This document shows positions 7,797 to 14,201 of a stretch of DNA of 34,036 nt, in pieces. Source of the stretch: Treponema sp. Lineage in GTDB: Bacteria > Spirochaetota > Spirochaetia > Treponematales > Breznakiellaceae. The notes beneath the pieces were generated by a model. That model was not told the origin of the DNA and ran no database searches. It saw only the letters and a list, made by a program, of their open reading frames with translations. A program made the position numbers and the translations under genes. The stretch covers positions 1-34,036 of the forward strand of contig WQXG01000035.1 in assembly GCA_009784975.1 (NCBI GenBank), read 5' to 3'. Each line of letters starts with the position of its first letter. Positions within the stretch are counted from its first letter, which is position 1.

Positions 7797-8018
7797 ATTA
7801 ACTTGCTTTCGTGAACCGGCATGGCGGGCGGCGGGCGGGGAAAACAATTTTTGCCGTTCCCTGCGGAGAAGACCTGACCGCTAAAATCAGTAAAGCTAAA
7901 TATGATTGTATTCTAACTTCTAAATTTTAGCGGTCAGGGCTTCGGAGCAGACTCTTTGCAAATGTTTTCCCCGCACGCCGCGCGCCATGACGGTTCACAT
8001 ATAGAAAAGTTTGTTAAT
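7797..8018. repeat. long imperfect palindrome B (about 75-90-bp stem)
   Basis: Arms pair over most of this span: GTGAACCG 7811-7818 with CGGTTCAC 7991-7998, GGGGAAAAC 7837-7845 with GTTTTCCCC 7964-7972, and a perfect 14-bp inner pair 7874-7887 with 7924-7937. The loop is about 36 nt and AT-rich (7888-7923). The outermost ATTAAC/GTTAAT (7797-7802, 8013-8018) extends the symmetry. The GC-rich arms contrast with the surrounding AT-rich DNA. It fills the divergent gap between the DUF6994-like gene and mntP. It ends before the mntP -10 box, so it is not part of the predicted mntP mRNA. Confidence 0.82.
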
Positions 8019-8023
8019 TATGA

Positions 8024-8029
8024 TATAAT
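8024..8029 (+). promoter_or_regulatory. -10 box of mntP, leaderless arrangement
   Basis: A perfect TATAAT, then 6 nt, then ATG, with no Shine-Dalgarno. Initiation about 7 nt after the box would start the mRNA at the start codon. A -35 element is not obvious. Confidence 0.55.
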
Positions 8030-8035
8030 ACAGAA

Positions 8036-8599
8036 ATGAGCATACTAGAAATAACCCTAATCGCAATCGCCCTATCAATGGATGCCTTCGCCGTCTCCAT
8101 TACTTTGGGCTTATCCGTAAAAAAACCTAAAAAAATAGAATATTTTATCCCGGGTATTTATTTTGGGTTATTTCAGGCGATTATGCCACTTATAGGATAT
8201 TTTGCGGGAACATTGTTTGCCGCTAAAATCATGGCTTTTGACCACTGGATTGCTTTTTTGCTGCTTTGCTTCATTGGCGGCAAAATGATAAAAGACAGTT
8301 TTTCCAAAGAGGAAACTGAAAATAAGGAAGCATCGTTTCATTTTATTAAAATGTTTTTATTGGCGCTGGCTACCAGCATAGACGCATTGGCTGTAGGTAT
8401 AACATTTTCTTTTTTCCGGATTAACATAATCATTGCTGTTATAATTATTGGTTTTACCACATTTTTAATTTCGATAGGCGGCGTAATGGTTGGCAATAAG
8501 TTTGGGCTTAAATTCAAATCCAAAGCAGAGTTTATCGGAGGAGCGGTTCTGATTATTATCGGGATAAAAATACTTGTTGAGCATTTGTTTTTTGGCTGA
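8036..8599 (+). CDS. mntP: manganese efflux pump MntP
   Basis: A 187-residue, six-helix inner-membrane protein made of two homologous halves. Each half carries the family's Asp motif: ALSMDAFAVS (D16) and ATSIDALAVG (D116), equivalent to the essential acidic residues of E. coli MntP. The family exports Mn2+ to prevent toxicity. Length and topology are normal. The ATG is supported by the fixed family start (a short leader before LIAIALSMDAF). Expression is often Mn-responsive in other bacteria, but no yybP-ykoY-type riboswitch is recognisable here. Its stop abuts the stop of the convergent HNH nuclease gene. Confidence 0.93.
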   Translation: MSILEITLIAIALSMDAFAVSITLGLSVKKPKKIEYFIPGIYFGLFQAIMPLIGYFAGTLFAAKIMAFDHWIAFLLLCFIGGKMIKDSFSKEETENKEASFHFIKMFLLALATSIDALAVGITFSFFRINIIIAVIIIGFTTFLISIGGVMVGNKFGLKFKSKAEFIGGAVLIIIGIKILVEHLFFG

Positions 8600-9451
8600 T
8601 TATTTTTTACTCATTCTTTCCTGCAATTGTTGAATAGACAGATACTTTTCGTTGAATTTTCTGTGCAGCATTCTATGACAATTTGAGCAAACCAATGCAA
8701 GGTCTTCCAATTTAGTTTTTCTTACCCCTCCCTGGCTTATTGGATTTAGATGATGACATTCAATAAAATCTGCATCGTAAGTTACAGCAAAAGAAAAATT
8801 ACACACCTCACATATCATTTGATTGTTTTTGGCTGCTATTCGTTTTTTTTCAATTACAATATTTTTATTTCTTTCTTTAACTATATGAGAAACAAGAGAT
8901 AATCCTCCTTCTGTAACATTAAAATCAGGATTTGTTAATTCAAGATCGGCAATAGCAGCAGAGGTAGCTTTTTCTGATTCTTGTTCTTCACTGATGAAAT
9001 ATCCGTAAAATCTATTCCAAATATCTAATTGAAGTTCTTCAATATTTCCTATATTTTTAATATTATTGATATTACAGGCATTACCTTGAGTAATACCTGA
9101 TTTTTTTACCCTTTTCCACAGTGTTTCTTCTACAGGAATAAAATTATCATTGTTTGTCTTCGCAATAACCCTGACGCGTCTTGCATAACGGAATTCGTCT
9201 CTGTTTTCATCGACTAATTCATTATCAACAGGAGTTACTAAATGAGTAAATGCAGGAATATCATTGACCCTTTGATATATTAGTATTATTTCGTTAACAC
9301 CTGGTGATAACACATTGCCTTTTTGTTCATTTGGAAAGTGAAGCAAAAAAATATCGTCTGTTAAATTTAAATACGCTTCTCCCCTTTCAGGGTCGCTTAC
9401 ATTTTTAAACCAAAGTATGTCTAAAGGGGTGAAGTATTCCTTGTTATCCAT
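8600..9451 (-). CDS. HNH endonuclease, McrA-like C-terminal domain
   Basis: The C-terminal 70 residues form a zinc-finger HNH nuclease: CEVCNF, then FIECHHLNPIS (the HH pair of the motif), then DLALVCSNCHRMLHR. The N-terminal 200 residues (LDILWFKNVSDPE..., AFTHLVTPVDNEL) could be a PUA/EVE-like reader of modified bases, but I cannot confirm this. HNH proteins of this type often cut modified or foreign DNA. An ATG at 9466 exists, but GGAGG lies inside its first codons and sits 8 nt before the ATG at 9451. The protein therefore most likely starts MDNKEYFT, with 283 residues. It is 18 nt downstream of the NapH-like gene and may share its transcript, an unrelated pairing. No methyltransferase is adjacent. 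Confidence 0.8.
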   Translation of the reverse strand: MDNKEYFTPLDILWFKNVSDPERGEAYLNLTDDIFLLHFPNEQKGNVLSPGVNEIILIYQRVNDIPAFTHLVTPVDNELVDENRDEFRYARRVRVIAKTNNDNFIPVEETLWKRVKKSGITQGNACNINNIKNIGNIEELQLDIWNRFYGYFISEEQESEKATSAAIADLELTNPDFNVTEGGLSLVSHIVKERNKNIVIEKKRIAAKNNQMICEVCNFSFAVTYDADFIECHHLNPISQGGVRKTKLEDLALVCSNCHRMLHRKFNEKYLSIQQLQERMSKK

Positions 9452-9469
9452 ATTATTAACCTCCATATT

Positions 9470-10591
9470 TTACCTGCTATCTCTAATTACGTGAAAATCA
9501 TAACCGGGAATAAACTGGGAAATATCCCGCAGCCATGTTTCTTTCGGCACTGTTTTTGGTATTTCCATTAGATCATAAAAATCATCTAATTCCATGTCAA
9601 CATACTGAGAGGCTATCTCAATACTCATTGATCCGCGAATGTCTTTAATTTTTAGAAAATTTCCGCTTTCCTGCACAGACTCAAGCGTTGGAACAGTTAC
9701 CCGCAAAAAACCGGTTCTGTCAAATATAAACAAACTTCCAAAAAATACCGCTGCAATTATTATAACAAAACCAAGCGGTTTAATTGCTTTGCGAAAAATT
9801 GTCATTTGTATATCGCTTGTTTTTGATTTACAGGCAGTTGTACATTGATTGCATTTTATACATTCGGCAGATTTTACCGTTTCTATTTTTGCAGTATCAA
9901 TGTTCATAGGACAGGCTGTTGAACATAACCCGCACTGCGAACAGCCGCTGCGTTTTATTTTTGCCGGACTTATTTTTGCGATAATTCCGTATACAGTTCC
10001 GGCGGGACAAAGGTATTTGCAGAAGAACCTTTCGATAAATACAGATGCCGCAAGCACAATTAAAAGAATAACGAAACCTGCTGCATATTCGTGAAACAAT
10101 TCTTTTCCTCTCCAGATATGCGCAAAAGCGCCCCAGGGATCATAGGGAGAAATCCATAAAGTTGCTGTAACCCATGCCATGACAGTAATAAAAATCAAAA
10201 CAATATATTTAAAAAATCGTAAAATATTATCTGACTTCTTTGGCAGCTGTATTTTCTTTTTGGAGAATTTCCCGAATAATTCCTGCAATGCGCCGAACGG
10301 ACATATATTTCCGCAAAATGCCCTGCCAAAAAGCGCTGCAAAAAAAAGCATAAAGAAAAACAATGTCATGGTTCCGCTGGTTATTTTTTGTATATTGCCG
10401 CGTCCGGCGCCGGCAATCCATGTCCACAAATTTTCAAGTCCGCCCAATGGACATATCGCATGAACAGAAGGAAATCTTTGACCGGCAAATAAATGCAGAA
10501 AATGGATCAGCATCGATCCGCCTAAAATAATTCCAAGAATAATCCATCTTAGATATTTTGCAATCTTTTTACTATTTGCAGAATTTTCCAT
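9470..10591 (-). CDS. NapH/NosR-like polyferredoxin membrane protein
   Basis: Membrane-bound iron-sulfur protein with about five helices. It has two CxxxCP motifs of the NapH/CcoG type (CGNICPFGALQE and CKYLCPAGTVYG), then two 4Fe-4S ferredoxin motifs (CSQCGLCSTACPMNI and CIKCNQCTTAC). After a final helix, a short C-terminal domain (KIKDIRGSMSIEIASQY...) resembles helical tails of other NapH-like proteins. Relatives pass electrons between the quinone pool or ferredoxin and a partner reductase. No such reductase is in view. A TTG at 10621 would add 10 residues. I favour the ATG at 10591, although its GGAG is unusually far (14 nt). It is divergent from the CrtI-like oxidoreductase, which might be related to it. 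Confidence 0.8.
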   Translation of the reverse strand: MENSANSKKIAKYLRWIILGIILGGSMLIHFLHLFAGQRFPSVHAICPLGGLENLWTWIAGAGRGNIQKITSGTMTLFFFMLFFAALFGRAFCGNICPFGALQELFGKFSKKKIQLPKKSDNILRFFKYIVLIFITVMAWVTATLWISPYDPWGAFAHIWRGKELFHEYAAGFVILLIVLAASVFIERFFCKYLCPAGTVYGIIAKISPAKIKRSGCSQCGLCSTACPMNIDTAKIETVKSAECIKCNQCTTACKSKTSDIQMTIFRKAIKPLGFVIIIAAVFFGSLFIFDRTGFLRVTVPTLESVQESGNFLKIKDIRGSMSIEIASQYVDMELDDFYDLMEIPKTVPKETWLRDISQFIPGYDFHVIRDSR

Positions 10592-10684
10592 ATATCTTTT
10601 TTTTACTCCATAAATTTCCAATTAATACATAAATAATTTTACACTATAAATAATTGTTACGTCAAGATTAACCGTTGAATCTGC

Positions 10685-10713
10685 TTGACAAAATACCTAA
10701 ATACAGTCAGAAT
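10685..10713 (+). promoter_or_regulatory. promoter of the CrtI-like gene
   Basis: Consensus TTGACA (10685-10690), a 17-nt spacer and CAGAAT (10708-10713). The -10 ends 8 nt before the ATG at 10722 and there is no Shine-Dalgarno, so the transcript should be leaderless or nearly so. Confidence 0.65.
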
Positions 10714-10721
10714 AAAGCAGA

Positions 10722-12191
10722 ATGAAAAAGATAGTAGTTATAGGGGCAGGCATTTCCGGATTGTCCGCCGCGATTTATGCGAAAAGAAGCGGTTTTGATG
10801 TTACAATATGCGAACAGCACAATATACCCGGGGGAATGTGCACAAGCTGGAAACGCAAAGGTTATTTATTTGAAGGAGCAGTTCATTGGCTTACAGGCTC
10901 AAATTCCAAAACAAATTTTTATCAGGTATGGAAAGAAACCGGTGCATTGGGCGAAAATGTAAAAATTTTACTATCGGATCCCTTTTATGCAGTTGAAAAT
11001 AACGGTCAAGTTATTTATCTGTACCGGGATATTGATAAAACCGCCGCGCAGTTTTCCGGATTGTCACCTAACGATAAAAAACTGCTGCATCGTCTGGTAA
11101 AAGATGTAAAGGCGTTTTCCTGTTTTCAAATGCCTGTATATGATATTAAAGGCGTTAAATCGCAAAATCCCAAACGTATATCAACCGGCGCCATGTTAAA
11201 AATGATGCCCGCAATAACCAGAATCGGCAGGTTAAAAAAAATATCATGCAAACAATACGCAAGGCAGTTTGAGCATCCGGGCTTACGGCGTTTATTTAAT
11301 ATAGTACCGGAGGAGTTTTCTGCTATAGCTTTGATCGCCACATTGGCAACATTTAACACAGGAGACGGCGGGTACCCGGAAGGCGGGTCTCTTGCCATGG
11401 CAGAAAGAATGGCAAAAACTTTTACAGATCTTGGCGGGAAACTTCTTCTTAAAACAAAGGTAAAAAAAATAAACATAGAAAACGGAATTACAACCGGCGT
11501 CACTCTGGAAAACGGTACCCTTGCCGCCGATGCCGTAATTGTTACTCAGGAAACAATAGCGGCGGTTAATCAATTATTTGATACACCGCCGGATGATGAA
11601 TGGATAACCAATCTTTGCGCTAATACCAAACCGGTTGCCTGCACTTTTATAGGCGTAGGTATCAAAGCGGCAATTCCTCATATGCCGATTCCTGCATGGG
11701 AACTAAACGAACCCATTACATACGCCGGAAAAACAATAACAGAAATCAGTTTTTACAATTATTCAGATTATAATGGATACGCACCGGAAGGCTGCACCGT
11801 AATTACTTCTGCGTTAATAAGCGACACCTATGACTTTTGGAAAAAAGCAAAAGAAGACGGACTCTACGATAAAGAAAAGCAAAATCTTGCAAATCAAATC
11901 AGCCGTGTTATCTGCAAAAAATACCCGCAGGCAGAAGGCAAAATAGAAGCCATCGACATTGCAACACCTTTAACCTACGAACGGTATACAGGAGCATATC
12001 ACGGCTCATGGATGACAGTAGCCGGCACAACAGACAAAATGAAAGCATATCCCGGATTTGTTAAAAACATAACAGGTCTGTATTTTGCAGGACACAGAAT
12101 GGTATCTCCCGGAGGTTTGCCGGTTGCATTAACCTCCGGCCGCAGAGCAGCACAAATGGTCTGCCGCCAGTTCGGGGTTGTTTTTAAGTGA
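10722..12191 (+). CDS. CrtI/phytoene-desaturase-like FAD oxidoreductase
   Basis: A 489-residue flavoprotein. The N-terminus has the dinucleotide-binding GAGISGLSAAIYAKRSG (residues 8-24) and NIPGGMCTSW, as in CrtI/RetSat-type amine-oxidase-like enzymes. The C-terminus has the matching second FAD motif (GLYFAGHRMVSPGGLPVALTSGR). The family covers phytoene desaturases, retinol saturases and many uncharacterised bacterial oxidoreductases. No other carotenoid gene is in view, so a pigment role is not supported. It is transcribed divergently from the NapH-like electron carrier, which could supply or accept its electrons. The substrate is unknown. Length is normal and no key residue seems lost. Confidence 0.82.
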   Translation: MKKIVVIGAGISGLSAAIYAKRSGFDVTICEQHNIPGGMCTSWKRKGYLFEGAVHWLTGSNSKTNFYQVWKETGALGENVKILLSDPFYAVENNGQVIYLYRDIDKTAAQFSGLSPNDKKLLHRLVKDVKAFSCFQMPVYDIKGVKSQNPKRISTGAMLKMMPAITRIGRLKKISCKQYARQFEHPGLRRLFNIVPEEFSAIALIATLATFNTGDGGYPEGGSLAMAERMAKTFTDLGGKLLLKTKVKKINIENGITTGVTLENGTLAADAVIVTQETIAAVNQLFDTPPDDEWITNLCANTKPVACTFIGVGIKAAIPHMPIPAWELNEPITYAGKTITEISFYNYSDYNGYAPEGCTVITSALISDTYDFWKKAKEDGLYDKEKQNLANQISRVICKKYPQAEGKIEAIDIATPLTYERYTGAYHGSWMTVAGTTDKMKAYPGFVKNITGLYFAGHRMVSPGGLPVALTSGRRAAQMVCRQFGVVFK

Positions 12192-12209
12192 GCGAAAAAC
12201 ACAAACCAA

Positions 12210-12434
12210 TTAACCCGTATAAAAGTTCATTTTAATTGATTTTAATAAACCATTATTAAATATTAAATGGCAATTTACTCCAGGTACTTCTTCATCGCCA
12301 ACATAATAATGAATATGATTATCTCCGCTTTGTTTTATAATCCCAAAATCTTCAGACATCATATATTCATTTTTTGTATTATATGGAAATAAATGAATAC
12401 TACTCTTTTCATAACTGCCTCTTTGTCTTTTATT
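12210..12434 (-). pseudogene. C-terminal remnant of an unknown AT-rich gene
   Basis: The minus strand is open for about 74 codons without a usable start near its beginning. It encodes protein-like sequence including EDFGIIKQSGDNHIHYY, GDEEVPGVNCHLIF and a final KSIKMNFYTG before TAA. In another frame a TTGACA, an AGAGG ribosome site and an ATG (about 12411) lead into only 17 codons, so a promoter and start seem to be joined out of frame to the tail of a gene. I do not recognise the family. This accounts for most of the gene-free stretch 12192-12601. The rest (12441-12601) is AT-rich and holds a small palindrome ACCTAATTTAGGT near 12563. Confidence 0.5.
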
Positions 12435-12601
12435 TTACTTATATTTTTATAATATTGTCAACATAAATTTGGTGATGCCTTTTACATTATTTAGTTTATT
12501 TTCATATGACAATTTAAAACTATCATTTGTTAATATTTATTAGAAATTGCAAGATGAGATCTGTTACCTAATTTAGGTGATCTGATTTTTTATCTCTAGG
12601 G

Positions 12602-13159
12602 CTAATTAGGCAAAAGCGCTTTTTTCTGCTTTTCAATATAACCTTTTTGGGCTGTGGATAGATTCGCTCTACGTTGTTTAAGAAGAGTTTTTTCTATGGT
12701 GTCTACACCTGGGGTACGGGTAAAGTTTAGAAGTCTTGTTCTGTGAGAACCGCAGGCAATATGATAAGAGTCTTTTGGGAAATTTTTTACCCTGTGTTTT
12801 TTATCGTTAGGATATGTTTGTTCAGCAATTTTATAAGAGGGCGGATCTTCTGCAATTTTTAGTGCAAGAAGAGCGTCTTTAAAACTTTGAATTGCCTGTG
12901 TCAGGCTGCCAAAAGTGTCTGTATCTGTTTTATCACAAAATTTTAACTCCAATGATAGATAGGTATACTCAACAAGAGCGATAATTTGCGGATCGACAGT
13001 GGATTGAGCATCCCTGAAAGCGGATAACGCTTCAGCTATACCTTGTTCATAAAACAAGCGACCTTCATCTGCTTTTCCTCTGATTGCAAAGCCTTTTCTT
13101 CCAGAGTCTATGGTAAGTGCCGCTTCATATATTTTACTTATTAAGCCAGTCGCGTCCAA
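12602..13159 (-). CDS. hypothetical protein, overlaps the preceding gene
   Basis: About 185 residues, not recognised. It is mostly helical in its first two thirds, then basic at the C-terminus. The frame has no ATG at its beginning. I place the start at the TTG at 13159, because GAGG lies 6 nt before it inside the upstream gene. A TTG at 13171 is an alternative. The start lies within the last 26 nt of the upstream gene in a different frame, so either the two genes are translationally coupled or one ancestral gene has been frameshifted. No signal peptide or membrane segment is visible. Confidence 0.55.
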   Translation of the reverse strand: MDATGLISKIYEAALTIDSGRKGFAIRGKADEGRLFYEQGIAEALSAFRDAQSTVDPQIIALVEYTYLSLELKFCDKTDTDTFGSLTQAIQSFKDALLALKIAEDPPSYKIAEQTYPNDKKHRVKNFPKDSYHIACGSHRTRLLNFTRTPGVDTIEKTLLKQRRANLSTAQKGYIEKQKKALLPN

Positions 13160-13364
13160 ATTCTGCCTCAACTTCTGTTAGATTCCAACCGCCTTTTGTA
13201 AGAAAATCTACGCCCATTGTTTCTTTGGCTACTTTTGCCAGATATGTGGGCATGGGGATTGTTCTTATCAGGCAACTATATCCCTCCCTATCGCCAGCAT
13301 TTAATAATGTAAATGCCTTATTTATTGTGTCAAATCTTTCATCTAAAGTCATGGTTTGCGGCAT
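13134..13364 (-). CDS. small conserved-looking hypothetical protein
   Basis: A 76-residue soluble protein (MPQTMTLDERFDTINKAF..., ...VAKETMGVDFLTKGGWNLT) with a good ATG: CTCCT on the plus strand gives AGGAG 6 nt upstream. It has a complete promoter. It resembles short orphan proteins I associate with treponemes, but I cannot assign a function. It overlaps the start of the next gene, with which it is probably cotranscribed and perhaps coupled. Confidence 0.6.
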   Translation of the reverse strand: MPQTMTLDERFDTINKAFTLLNAGDREGYSCLIRTIPMPTYLAKVAKETMGVDFLTKGGWNLTEVEAEFGRDWLNK

Positions 13365-13382
13365 ATTGCTCTCCTGTAATAC

Positions 13383-13412
13383 ATTATAACAGAATTAAAA
13401 CATATTTGGCAA
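13383..13412 (-). promoter_or_regulatory. promoter of the 13364-12602 gene pair
   Basis: On the minus strand, TTGCCA (13412-13407), an 18-nt spacer and a perfect TATAAT (13388-13383), about 18 nt before the start codon. Confidence 0.65.
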
Positions 13413-13453
13413 GTATTTAAAAAAACGGCGGGATGGTAACCCAATATTTTAGT

Positions 13454-13475
13454 AAATTTATTAACGAGTAAAACT
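13454..13475 (+). repeat. left direct repeat flanking the toxin-antitoxin remnant
   Basis: This AT-rich stretch (core CGAGTAAAACT) recurs in the same orientation at 14050-14075, with one mismatch and two small indels. The copies bracket about 600 bp carrying the toxin-antitoxin remnant. Confidence 0.5.
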
Positions 13476-13487
13476 GGCAAAGGGCTC

Positions 13488-13512
13488 ACGCGGAGACGCG
13501 GAGAACGCGGAG
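13488..13512 (+). repeat. ACGCGGAG octamer array
   Basis: Three 8-nt units (13488-13495, 13496-13503, 13505-13512), the last after one extra base. The same motif family occurs inverted at 14093-14124. Repeats of this kind are scattered between genes in many bacteria and are not coding. Confidence 0.7.
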
Positions 13513-13566
13513 TGGTGATATGAAATCTTTCCTAAATGCGGGTATTTACTTGACAGAGCAGACACC

Positions 13567-13595
13567 TTGATTTTGTGATATAATTGTAGTATAAT
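13567..13595 (+). promoter_or_regulatory. promoter of the toxin-antitoxin remnant
   Basis: TTGATT (13567-13572), a 17-nt spacer and TATAAT (13590-13595). The -10 ends 7 nt before a small ORF's ATG at 13603. Confidence 0.6.
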
Positions 13596-13602
13596 TCATC
13601 AT

Positions 13603-13665
13603 ATGAATATAGCAGAAATAACTCCTGTAATTTATAATGGAATTGTTAAAAAAAAAGGAGCATAA
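13603..13665 (+). CDS. possible 20-residue leader peptide
   Basis: ATG to TAA, encoding MNIAEITPVIYNGIVKKKGA. It begins 7 nt after the -10 box (leaderless arrangement). Its last codons contain the GGAG ribosome site for the antitoxin-like gene, which starts 3 nt after its stop. Translation of this ORF could therefore control access to that site. It may also be chance. Confidence 0.35.
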   Translation: MNIAEITPVIYNGIVKKKGA

Positions 13666-13668
13666 AAA

Positions 13669-13866
13669 ATGGAAAAAAGGATGGATAGAACTAAAATTGT
13701 TATAACAACACAAAAAGATAGCGATAAAATGGATGATTTTTATTGGGCAAATGCTTCAATAGAAGAAAAAATAGAAACTGTAACTTTTTTAAGGGAGTGT
13801 TTTTATGGAAAAGAGGCAACTACCGGAAGACTTCAAAGATTTTATACAATTCTTAAATTCAAATAA
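13669..13866 (+). CDS. antitoxin-like protein paired with a nucleotidyltransferase toxin
   Basis: A 65-residue protein with the pattern of the small gene usually found just before AbiEii/DUF6036-type nucleotidyltransferases: DDFYWANASIEEKIETVTFLRECFYG, then TGRLQRFYTILK at the end (compare the family's W...P.ERL.A...LR...Y, then RLQRV...VK). GGAG lies 8 nt before the ATG. Its last 62 nt also encode, in another frame, the start of the toxin gene. It looks intact while its partner is broken. The sequence is AT-rich. The antitoxin role is inferred from context and pattern only. Confidence 0.6.
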   Translation: MEKRMDRTKIVITTQKDSDKMDDFYWANASIEEKIETVTFLRECFYGKEATTGRLQRFYTILKFK

Positions 13867-14019
13867 TTAAATATCATTTCTATAAAAGACTTAATAATAA
13901 ATAAAAGATCGGCAGGCAGGGATCAGGATATTACAGATGCTAATAAATTAGAGAAATTAATGGAAATTAATAAAAATGAAAATATTAGTCTAGTGCAAGC
14001 TAAATCTGTTGATGTCTAA
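13805..14019 (+). pseudogene. internally deleted nucleotidyltransferase toxin (DUF6036/AbiEii-like)
   Basis: An ATG at 13805 opens MEKRQLPEDFKDFIQFLNSNN, the typical N-terminus of these toxins (LPEDFKxFLxLLNxN), and meets a stop at 13868-13870. Immediately after, in another frame, the sequence reads ISIKDLIINKRSAGRDQD and continues to a TAA at 14017-14019. This is the typical C-terminal part (I.I.DLI.NKRAAGR.KDL.D...L). The whole centre, including the GG.A...HG and DIDIW catalytic motifs, is absent. The deletion joins the two ends out of frame, so no toxin can be made. Confidence 0.65.
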
Positions 14020-14049
14020 AATAATGGAAAAGGTCAACAAATATTTAAG

Positions 14050-14075
14050 AAATTTATAATTAGCGAGTAAAAACT
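14050..14075 (+). repeat. right direct repeat flanking the toxin-antitoxin remnant
   Basis: Partner of 13454-13475 in direct orientation, sharing AAATTTAT and CGAGTAAAA-ACT. It lies 30 nt after the toxin remnant. Confidence 0.5.
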
Positions 14076-14092
14076 TTTTCCTCCTCCTCTTC

Positions 14093-14124
14093 CTCCGCGT
14101 CCTCTGCGCCTCTGCGCCTCTGCG
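14093..14124 (-). repeat. CGCAGAGG octamer array
   Basis: Four 8-nt units (plus strand CTCCGCGT, then CCTCTGCG three times), the inverted counterpart of 13488-13512. The remainder up to 14201 is pyrimidine-rich with nothing recognisable until the AAGGA ribosome site of the antiporter gene. Confidence 0.7.
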
Positions 14125-14201
14125 AGAGTCTAAGCCAATCTTCAACTCTCCCCCCCCTAGACATTCCCCCCTACAAGTCATAGAATATCAAAGGATTTAT
14201 C

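Noticed and set aside
7797..8035. A yybP-ykoY manganese riboswitch for mntP
   Set aside because: The only convincing -10 box lies after the palindrome and 6 nt before the ATG, so the structure would not be in the mRNA. The conserved riboswitch core is not recognisable.
8600..9466. HNH gene start at the first ATG (9466)
   Set aside because: The GGAGG ribosome site lies within its first codons and is ideally spaced for the ATG at 9451.
10722..12191. Carotenoid pathway gene
   Set aside because: Only the general CrtI-like fold is supported. No phytoene synthase or other carotenoid gene is nearby.
13990..14181. A 63-codon minus-strand open frame rich in Arg, Ala and Glu
   Set aside because: It is produced by the CGCAGAGG octamer array and flanking pyrimidine-rich DNA. 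It has no ribosome site and no protein-like composition.
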